This document shows positions 55,226 through 61,888 of a stretch of DNA of 64,000 nucleotides, in pieces; the stretch's first letter is position 1, and every line of letters begins with the position of its first letter. The notes under the pieces were generated by a model. It was not told the origin of the DNA. It did not search any database and saw only the letters and a program-made list of their open reading frames with translations. This DNA is from Planctomycetaceae bacterium (GTDB lineage: Bacteria > Planctomycetota > Planctomycetia > Pirellulales > Pirellulaceae), in NCBI GenBank assembly GCA_020638995.1, contig JACKHM010000001.1:2852001-2916000 (forward strand), given 5' to 3'. The translations under genes were made by a program, and so were the position numbers.

Positions 55226-56203
55226 ATGAAGCTTACCTCAGTACCATTGGCGATCGTTTTGCTTCAATTCTGCGGAGCGCTTGTTGCTGCGGCGGAAACG
55301 GTATCACTGACAGACGCGACCACCCTTGAGTTTGCTTCCGTCAATGCTGGCAAAGAAGCGTTGCTAACGCCAGATCGCTATACGCACGCGCTCAGCCGTT
55401 TTGATCTCGAATCTCGACTCCGGACAAACAGCGATGTCACCGCCGATGATTTGATGGGATTCGCGGCCGAACAAGTCGTCGCGTGGAGTGCCGAAGATCT
55501 CGCGAAGATGAAACCGATGATCGCAAGCGTCGCGCAACGGCTGGCTGGTTATAGGATCGCTCTGCCGCCAACAATTCTGTTGATCCAAACCACGGGAAAG
55601 GAGGAAGGCGACGCAGCTTATACGCGCCGCCACGCGGTGATCTTGCCGAGGCGCTATGTCGGATTTCCTGTCGCTCGGTTAGAACCGATTTTCATCCACG
55701 AACTGTTCCACGTCCTGAGCAGCCACAACGAAGCTTTACGGAATTCGCTGTACGAGATCATCGGCTTCAAGCCTTGCCCTGAGATCGAGCTTCCTGAACC
55801 ACTAGCCGATCGAAAGATCACGAATCCCGACGGACCATCGTTGGACTACTACATCGCATTGGACGTCGATGGCCGGCACAGGCTTGCGGTCTGTTTGCTG
55901 CACGCACCCGAAAGATTCGACCCTTTGCAAAATCGCACTTTCTTCCAATATCTAAAGTTCCACTTGTTAGCCGTCGAACACGAGGGCGACGATTGGCGCC
56001 TTGTCCAAGTATCCGGTGAACCTCTCCTGCTTGACCCGGCGCAAACGCCTTCGTTCCATCAGCAAATCGGCAGCAACACAAAATACATCATCCACCCCGA
56101 CGAAGTCCTCGCCGACAACTTCATGCATTTGATGATGAAGAAGCCAAGCCTGCCGAACCCGGAGATTGTCGAGAAGATGGCGAAGCGACTAAACCAGCCC
56201 TAA
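55226..56203 (+). CDS. Secreted zincin-like protein (HELFH motif)
   Basis: A 325-aa exported protein (signal peptide 1-23). It has an H158-E-L-F-H162 zinc motif in EPIFIHELFHVLSSHN, and a downstream glutamate in IHPDEVLADNFMHLM that may be the third ligand. The sequence between is not that of a well-known peptidase family. It would act in the periplasm or outside; proteolytic activity is inferred. Not linked to the CRISPR locus that begins 459 bp downstream. Confidence 0.7.
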   Translation: MKLTSVPLAIVLLQFCGALVAAAETVSLTDATTLEFASVNAGKEALLTPDRYTHALSRFDLESRLRTNSDVTADDLMGFAAEQVVAWSAEDLAKMKPMIASVAQRLAGYRIALPPTILLIQTTGKEEGDAAYTRRHAVILPRRYVGFPVARLEPIFIHELFHVLSSHNEALRNSLYEIIGFKPCPEIELPEPLADRKITNPDGPSLDYYIALDVDGRHRLAVCLLHAPERFDPLQNRTFFQYLKFHLLAVEHEGDDWRLVQVSGEPLLLDPAQTPSFHQQIGSNTKYIIHPDEVLADNFMHLMMKKPSLPNPEIVEKMAKRLNQP

Positions 56204-56215
56204 AACAGCGCAGCC

Positions 56216-56333
56216 ATCGTTCTCCAAGTGAAGAGGACCAACTCCGTGGCCATCACTTTCCAAGTGATGATGGCCGAAGATATAGCTATCACCTTCCAGG
56301 TGACTCGGGCTGGCCACTTGGAAAGTGACCGCC
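56216..56333. repeat. Cluster of four REP-like palindromes
   Basis: Four related units in alternating orientation: 56216-56235, 56248-56275, 56283-56309 and 56311-56333. The best is GGCCATCACTTTCCAAGTG with GATG and GGCC following, a near-perfect palindrome around TTTCCAA. The arrangement is BIME-like. It lies after the zincin gene and may separate it from the CRISPR locus. No protein-coding capacity is evident between here and about 56660. Confidence 0.7.
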
Positions 56334-56662
56334 ACATTCAACTCGCCTGCTATTCACGCTCGCCGACCTGTCTCCCGCGATTAGGCACGCCGCGACACAC
56401 TTCTTAGGAGCTGGCAACGGCAACGCCCTTCACTGTGGCGTGACGTTTGTGTTGTCATACGGGCTAAGCGGCAAACGCGACTCGATTGTTCTTCCGGGCC
56501 GACGGGTGCATCGAGCCAATCAGCCGAGATCAGCTACGCCCGATGGTCGAGGAATCTCTAGCGGAAGTGATTCGTGCATTTGATGATGAAGTAGCCCAAG
56601 TTGTCAGCTCTCGAGTGGATGTCGAACACTTTCCGAGAGGACGATTGCTGAGTATCACGCAT

Positions 56663-56699
56663 AAAAAAGCCGCAGGTCAGGGGTTGCCTGAGCTACGGC
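56663..56699 (-). terminator. Rho-independent terminator of tracrRNA
   Basis: Arms 56669-56681 and 56687-56699 (13 positions, 11 Watson-Crick pairs, one G-U and one mismatch) with a five-base loop, followed in the minus direction by six U (56663-56668). It is also likely the last structural hairpin of the tracrRNA that Cas9 binds. Confidence 0.8.
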
Positions 56700-56770
56700 G
56701 GTCGCCCGTAGGCGGTGCCTGCAAACTTGTTTTGTTGCGAAAAAGCATTGCAGGACGGAATTGGTTACAC
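56663..56770 (-). ncRNA. tracrRNA of the type II-C CRISPR system
   Basis: About 108 nt on the minus strand, upstream of and divergent from cas9. The 5' part (56770 down to 56734) is an anti-repeat: GUGUAACCAAUUCCGUCCUGC pairs with the 3' part of the crRNA repeat with two G-U pairs, and CGCAAC at its end pairs with the 5' GUUGCG of the repeat; between them about ten bases do not match. A short hairpin (56703-56714) and a terminator hairpin with U6 follow. A promoter ends just upstream. This fixes crRNA transcription on the minus strand of the array. Confidence 0.85.
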
Positions 56771-56777
56771 GCTCATC

Positions 56778-56805
56778 ATGGTACTTGACTGAACGAATAC
56801 GTCAA
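56778..56805 (-). promoter_or_regulatory. Promoter of tracrRNA
   Basis: On the minus strand: -35 TTGACG (56805-56800), 16 bp, -10 TACCAT (56783-56778). Transcription would start near 56771-56770, exactly at the first base of the anti-repeat. The same 100-bp region must hold the cas9 promoter on the other strand. Confidence 0.6.
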
Positions 56806-56868
56806 GCGCACCATATCCCTTGCAAGAAGGACTTGGTCGCTTACCAAGAAACGAAAGAGGGCGATGCC

Positions 56869-59800
56869 ATGACGAAGATTCTCGCGTTTGATATCGGTTC
56901 AAGTTCCGTCGGAAGTGCTTGGATCGACACTAAACGGCGAAAGCTCAAGCTGGCTGTCAGCATCTTTCCGGCTGGGGTTGAATCGTCGGAAACCAAACGT
57001 GGTGCGCCGAAAAATCAGAAGCGAAGGCAAACCCGCGCACAGCGACGATCGATCCGACGCCGCTCGCAAAGAAAACGGGCGTTGCGTCAATTCTTGATTC
57101 GAGAGGGATTCCTGCCAACAGATTCAAGACAATTTGCGGCGATGTTGGCCGACAGCAAGAAGAATCCGTGGCATCTCCGTCGCGACGCTTTGACGCGCGA
57201 GTTGTCGCTGTTGGAGTTTGGACGAGTCCTATTGCACCTGAATCAACGGCGTGGTGCGTTGGGAGTGGAAGTGGATCCAGATAATCCAGACGAAGGGAAA
57301 GTGAAAGAGGCAATCGATCGCACGAAAGCCGAGCTGCAAGGGCGAACTTTTGGGCAATTCATGGCGGATCTTTTCGATAGCGATACAGCAGCTCTTAAGT
57401 CGAAGCCTGGTCAACATGTACATAACGCCATTCGGAATCGTCGCGATACGTTTCGCTTTCACGCGGATAGACAAATCATCCGGGAGGAGTTCGAACGGAT
57501 TTGGTCGAAGCAGAAGAGTTTCGGCGGCGATTTGGCAAAGCGATTGACTGGCGACTTGAAGCAACAATTTGACGAAGCCGAACAAGATGATACATGGCGT
57601 CATCAAGGACTAATCTTTGGTCAACGTGCGACCTATTGGGATACTGGCACGCTTGGGCGATGCGACCTGGAGCCAACTGAACATCGATGCCCAAAGGCCG
57701 ACATGTATGCGCAAGAGTTTTTGACTCTCGAAACGGTAAACAACATCCGCATTAGCAAGAACCGCGGCCTTGAAGCCGCACTGGACGCTTGCGATATCAA
57801 AGACGCTCGGACCAAGGTGCTAACCGCGTTGCGAACTCAAAAGACCGCGAGCGTTGCGACAATTCGGCGGGCTCTCGGCATTCACAAGAAGGAGGTAAAG
57901 GCATTCTACTCGCTCAATATCGAGCGTGATCCCGATCGGTTCCTTAATACGGATTGGTTCTATCGTTCGTTTATCAGCGGTGTATTTGGCGAAGACGCAT
58001 GGAACGACTTAAACGAACAACAACGCAACGCGGTAAATCGAGCTATCCTCAAATTTGATCCACAAGCCGACGGAGCTGAGACAAAGTTGCACGCCGGAGT
58101 CCAACAGTGGTGGGGGCTTGATGAGCAGCAAGCAGATGCGTTCGTTGCCGCATGGAAGGAGCGACCGAAGATAGATAAACGGATCAAACTCTCTCGCAAA
58201 GCGCTGAAGAATCTGCTGCCCTTTCTTCGTGAAGGCAAGAGCGTTAGTGAATCGCGGCAGCAGTTCGCCGAGCTCTGCGCTGAGTCGCCACTACAAGCGA
58301 AACGCTACGACCTCCGTGGCCGCCCACTCACAAAAAAGGAGCGTCATTTCGTCTCCAAGCACCCAGATCTATTGCCTCCCGCTCCAAAGCTCTCCAACCC
58401 GGTGGTGCGGAAGGCAATTCATGAAGTTCGACGACATCTCAATGAATACCTACAACACCCCGAATACGGAAAACCAGACCGAGTCGTCATCGAACTTGCT
58501 CGTTCTGCACGACAATCCGAAAAAGTACGAAATGCCACGCTTGCGCTGAATCGAAAACGCGAGAAGCAACGGCTCGAGATTATCGATCAGTTTGAGCTTC
58601 ACGACCTGAGTCAAAACCAGCAGAGTCGCGTGGTTGAACGTGTTCTGCTTTGCCGACAGCAGCGGGGAATGTGTGCCTACACAAATCGAGGAGTCAATGA
58701 TGGAATCCCCGGCATTTGTGCTTACACTGGCGCACAGATTACAGAAGCAATGGCTGCGAGCGGTACGAACCTTGAAGTCGATCATATCGTTCCGCGCAGT
58801 CGTTCGCACGACAATAGCATGAACAACAAAGTTCTCGTGTTTCGTGACGCCAATCGGGACAAGGCGAATCGTACGGTGAAGGAGTGGCTTGGCGCGGACT
58901 CCGACGCATTCCAGGCTTTGCTGCAACGATTACATCATCTTGGTGAAGGAAAGACCGTCGAATCGTATTTCACAAAGAAAGACTATGACCGAAAGTGGGA
59001 GAATCTGAATCGTGATGCGCCCGCGACCGAGGAGTTTGTCAGCTCACAGCTCACGGATACTGCGTATGCCAGCAAACAGGTCGCGTCTTACATTGCCGAA
59101 GCCCTCTTTCGCGACAAGCCAGAAGACAAGCGTTTCGTCTTCACCACAAAAGGTCGTTACACGGCGGCTTTGCGGCGAGACTGGGGATTGCTGGAAGGGG
59201 AAATCGATCGCGAGGCGAATAGAGTTTCTACCGAAGAAGAGCGCTCAGGCCGCACCGAAACAGCGATAGCACGTCGCTCGGACAAGGACCGAAGAGACCA
59301 CCTGCATCATGCAATCGATGCCGTCGCAATCGCATTTTGCACTGGAGAAAACATTCAGAAACTGGCAGACTTCGCCAAAGCACAGGAAATTGCTCGCGCG
59401 AACGAGGGCCGTTGGCCGCGTCGCAACACGATCGAACCGCCTTGGGGAACGGTCGAATCTTTTCGTCAACAGGTACAGGCCGCCGCGAAGCAACTCGTTG
59501 TTTCTCATCGACCGGTAAAGCGTAAGATTGTCGGTGCTTTTCACGAAGAGACGTTGTATGGTCCTGTGCTTGATAACTTGCCTGTTCATCGAACTGAATC
59601 TGCCGACTCTTTGTTCACAAATCGAATTAGCGCCGGAGCGCTTAAGCCCAACCATTTGCGAGTTCCAGAGGGATGGGACGAGCTAACCCTGAAGCTTGAT
59701 AACAGTAGATTGAAGCCGCAAGAGACGCGACAAATTCGGCGCTCATTGGCTCAACTCATTGATCCATCGCCAGCCAAGTCTGGAATCGTTCGTGATCGAG

Positions 59801-60504
59801 AATTGCGTGATCAAATTCGGAAGTGCTTGCGTCGGAATGGGCTTGATCCTGAAAAGTTCTCGCCGCAAGACATTAAACGAGTCGTTGAAGCGGGCAAGTT
59901 ACAACTTCCCAGTGGCGTTCCTATTAGGAGCGTCATCCTACTGCGGACAAATACCGAGCCGGTGATTATCCCGCGTAAGAAGTGGGATGATGCTGTGGGA
60001 CGGATGCTCCCCGACGTGGACGAAAACGGCGAACCCGACCCGCGCACGCGGCGAGTTTATATCGGCGGCAACAATCACCATGTCGAGATCCTTCAGGACG
60101 ATAAAACAGGTAAATGGAGTGGAGTCTATGTTGATACATTCACAGCAGCCAAACGCGTTCGCATAGAAAAGCAACCGGCTGTCGATCGACGCCCTCGTGA
60201 CGGAAAGACATTTGTTCTTTCGTTGGCCGAAGGCGAGACGATCTACGCTCATCGAAAGGGGGCTAGTCCAGAGGACGATTCGGCACTCGACTACTTTGTT
60301 GTCGCGAAACTTGAGCGGACGCGAAACAAGATCATTTTCGCGCCACATTGGGATGCGCGGCCAGCGGATCAAAAGAGTGCTATTCACCGCGATGCTTGGG
60401 AAGCGTCGCCGGCGCAACTGAAGTTCCTTGGTCCCGATCCGAATTCGCCCCCATTCAAGGTCCAAGTAAACGCACTCGGTGAAATTCGTCGCATCGACGA
60501 TTAA
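56869..60504 (+). CDS. cas9: CRISPR-associated endonuclease Cas9 (type II-C)
   Basis: A 1211-aa RNA-guided DNA nuclease. RuvC-I D8 in ILAFDIGSSSVGSAWID; arginine-rich bridge helix about 44-72 (RRQTRAQRRSIRRRSQRKR); RuvC-II E542 in VVIELARSARQSEK; HNH D638-H639 in VDHIVPRSRSHDNSMNN; RuvC-III H814/D817 in HHAIDAVAIAFC. All nuclease residues are intact. No csn2 or cas4 is nearby, so subtype II-C fits, though it is longer than many II-C proteins (about 980-1100 aa). ATG 56869 has GAGG upstream; the open frame to 56761 overlaps the tracrRNA anti-repeat and is not coding. Confidence 0.97.
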   Translation: MTKILAFDIGSSSVGSAWIDTKRRKLKLAVSIFPAGVESSETKRGAPKNQKRRQTRAQRRSIRRRSQRKRALRQFLIREGFLPTDSRQFAAMLADSKKNPWHLRRDALTRELSLLEFGRVLLHLNQRRGALGVEVDPDNPDEGKVKEAIDRTKAELQGRTFGQFMADLFDSDTAALKSKPGQHVHNAIRNRRDTFRFHADRQIIREEFERIWSKQKSFGGDLAKRLTGDLKQQFDEAEQDDTWRHQGLIFGQRATYWDTGTLGRCDLEPTEHRCPKADMYAQEFLTLETVNNIRISKNRGLEAALDACDIKDARTKVLTALRTQKTASVATIRRALGIHKKEVKAFYSLNIERDPDRFLNTDWFYRSFISGVFGEDAWNDLNEQQRNAVNRAILKFDPQADGAETKLHAGVQQWWGLDEQQADAFVAAWKERPKIDKRIKLSRKALKNLLPFLREGKSVSESRQQFAELCAESPLQAKRYDLRGRPLTKKERHFVSKHPDLLPPAPKLSNPVVRKAIHEVRRHLNEYLQHPEYGKPDRVVIELARSARQSEKVRNATLALNRKREKQRLEIIDQFELHDLSQNQQSRVVERVLLCRQQRGMCAYTNRGVNDGIPGICAYTGAQITEAMAASGTNLEVDHIVPRSRSHDNSMNNKVLVFRDANRDKANRTVKEWLGADSDAFQALLQRLHHLGEGKTVESYFTKKDYDRKWENLNRDAPATEEFVSSQLTDTAYASKQVASYIAEALFRDKPEDKRFVFTTKGRYTAALRRDWGLLEGEIDREANRVSTEEERSGRTETAIARRSDKDRRDHLHHAIDAVAIAFCTGENIQKLADFAKAQEIARANEGRWPRRNTIEPPWGTVESFRQQVQAAAKQLVVSHRPVKRKIVGAFHEETLYGPVLDNLPVHRTESADSLFTNRISAGALKPNHLRVPEGWDELTLKLDNSRLKPQETRQIRRSLAQLIDPSPAKSGIVRDRELRDQIRKCLRRNGLDPEKFSPQDIKRVVEAGKLQLPSGVPIRSVILLRTNTEPVIIPRKKWDDAVGRMLPDVDENGEPDPRTRRVYIGGNNHHVEILQDDKTGKWSGVYVDTFTAAKRVRIEKQPAVDRRPRDGKTFVLSLAEGETIYAHRKGASPEDDSALDYFVVAKLERTRNKIIFAPHWDARPADQKSAIHRDAWEASPAQLKFLGPDPNSPPFKVQVNALGEIRRIDD

Positions 60505-60596
60505 CCCTGGCAACTCGATCTCCACGAATTACACTCAACCGTGGGAGTCGTTACCACGGATGGTCCTAGTTGCAAGTTCAACTGAGGGCCGAAGCG

Positions 60597-61520
60597 TTGA
60601 TCAAACGCACCATCGAAATCTCCAGCGAAGCGGCACATCTGACGGTTAAACATCGGCAGATGCTGATTCAACGCGACCGCAAGACTGTAGGCAGCGTGCC
60701 TTGCGAAGACATCGGCATCGTCCTGGTCGATCATCCGGGCACAACCTACACGCATGCGGCGCTTGCACAGTTAGCGGAATCGGATGCGGCGTTGGTCGTC
60801 TGCAACGAACAGCATCTGCCCAGTGCGATCCTGCTGCCGTTGACCGATCATTCGCAAGTCGTGTGGCGATTGAACGATCAAATCAACGCCAGCAAGCCGC
60901 TGTGCAAACAACTTTGGAAACAAATTGTGCAAGCCAAGATTCGTGCGCAGGCAAATGTGCTCAGTGCCGACTCGAAGGCGCATCGAAAGCTGCTTGATCT
61001 GGCTCTTCAAGTTCGCTCCGGCGACACGAAGAACGTGGAAGCCCAAGCGGCACAAACCTACTGGCAGCATTTCCTTGGAGAAGTCCGCTTTCGGCGCGAC
61101 CGCAACGCGGATGATCTGAACAGTTTTCTCAATTATGGCTACGCGGTTATTCGTGCGGCGGTTGCGCGAGCGTTGGTTGCGGCCGGGTTGTTCCCGGCCC
61201 TTGGCCTGCATCATCGTAATCGTAGCAATTCCTTTTGCCTGGCTGACGATTTGATGGAACCATTGCGGCCAATGGTTGACACTCGTGCAAGAGAATTACA
61301 CGCGATCGGCTATACCGATCTGAGCGTAGAATCGAAACGCGTTCTGTTGGAAGTGCTTGCGGAACGGGTCCGGAACGGCGACGAAGTTGGCCCGCTGATG
61401 GTGCATATTCACCGCATGGCTTCTTCGTTGAGCAAATGTTTTGCTGGCCAGGCCAAGCAGCTTGCAATCCCGGTGATGATCGACTCGAACGACGGCACGG
61501 ATAAAACGGATGCTGATTAA
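60597..61520 (+). CDS. cas1: CRISPR integrase Cas1 (type II)
   Basis: A 307-aa integrase that inserts spacers together with Cas2. Type II hallmarks are present: IKRTIEISSEAAHLTVKHRQ, PCEDIGIVLVDHPGTTYTHA, catalytic E148 in KNVEAQAAQTYWQHFLG, H205 in LGLHHRNRSNSFCLADD and D217/D218 in LADDLMEPLRP. I start it at TTG 60597, giving M-IKRTIEIS as in relatives, with GAGGG upstream, rather than TTG 60570. It is 92 bp behind cas9 and overlaps cas2. Confidence 0.95.
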   Translation: MIKRTIEISSEAAHLTVKHRQMLIQRDRKTVGSVPCEDIGIVLVDHPGTTYTHAALAQLAESDAALVVCNEQHLPSAILLPLTDHSQVVWRLNDQINASKPLCKQLWKQIVQAKIRAQANVLSADSKAHRKLLDLALQVRSGDTKNVEAQAAQTYWQHFLGEVRFRRDRNADDLNSFLNYGYAVIRAAVARALVAAGLFPALGLHHRNRSNSFCLADDLMEPLRPMVDTRARELHAIGYTDLSVESKRVLLEVLAERVRNGDEVGPLMVHIHRMASSLSKCFAGQAKQLAIPVMIDSNDGTDKTDAD

Positions 61521-61839
61521 CGGATACCGATGTATGTGGGTGATCGTGATGTTCGACTTGCCGACCGACACCAAACGAGCGCGCCGCGACTATGCGCAGT
61601 TCCGCAAGAAGCTAATGGAAGACGGCTTCACTATGATGCAGTATTCAGTGTATGGTCGTTGCTGTCCGAGCCACGAGAACACGGACGTCCACGTCCAGCG
61701 CGTACAAAGAAACCTGCCGCCGGACGGCGAGGTTCGAATCCTGGTTGTTACTGACAAGCAGTTTGAAAAGATGCGAGTCTTTTTCGGAAAAGCACGAAAG
61801 GCTCCCGAATCCACACCATGTCAGCTCGAGTTTTTCTAG
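61510..61839 (+). CDS. cas2: CRISPR-associated protein Cas2
   Basis: A 109-aa Cas2 that bridges two Cas1 dimers during spacer acquisition. It shows the ferredoxin-like start MWVIVMFDLPTDTKRARRDY with the conserved Asp, KLMEDGFTMMQYSVYGRCC, and EVRILVVTDKQFEKM. The N terminus MLINGYRC-MW matches type II-C relatives, supporting ATG 61510, which overlaps cas1 by 11 bp. The stop is 49 bp from the first array repeat. Confidence 0.95.
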   Translation: MLINGYRCMWVIVMFDLPTDTKRARRDYAQFRKKLMEDGFTMMQYSVYGRCCPSHENTDVHVQRVQRNLPPDGEVRILVVTDKQFEKMRVFFGKARKAPESTPCQLEFF

Positions 61840-61888
61840 CCAGTTCTCCTTTCAAGTCTTTACGATCAAATTGCTTAGGTCGTAGGCA

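Noticed and set aside
56486..56788. A 100-codon plus-strand frame upstream of cas9
   Set aside because: It runs through the tracrRNA terminator and anti-repeat, has no good ribosome site and no recognised domain.
56761..56868. Longer N terminus for Cas9
   Set aside because: The extension covers the anti-repeat and tracrRNA promoter and precedes the canonical MTKILAFDIGSS start.
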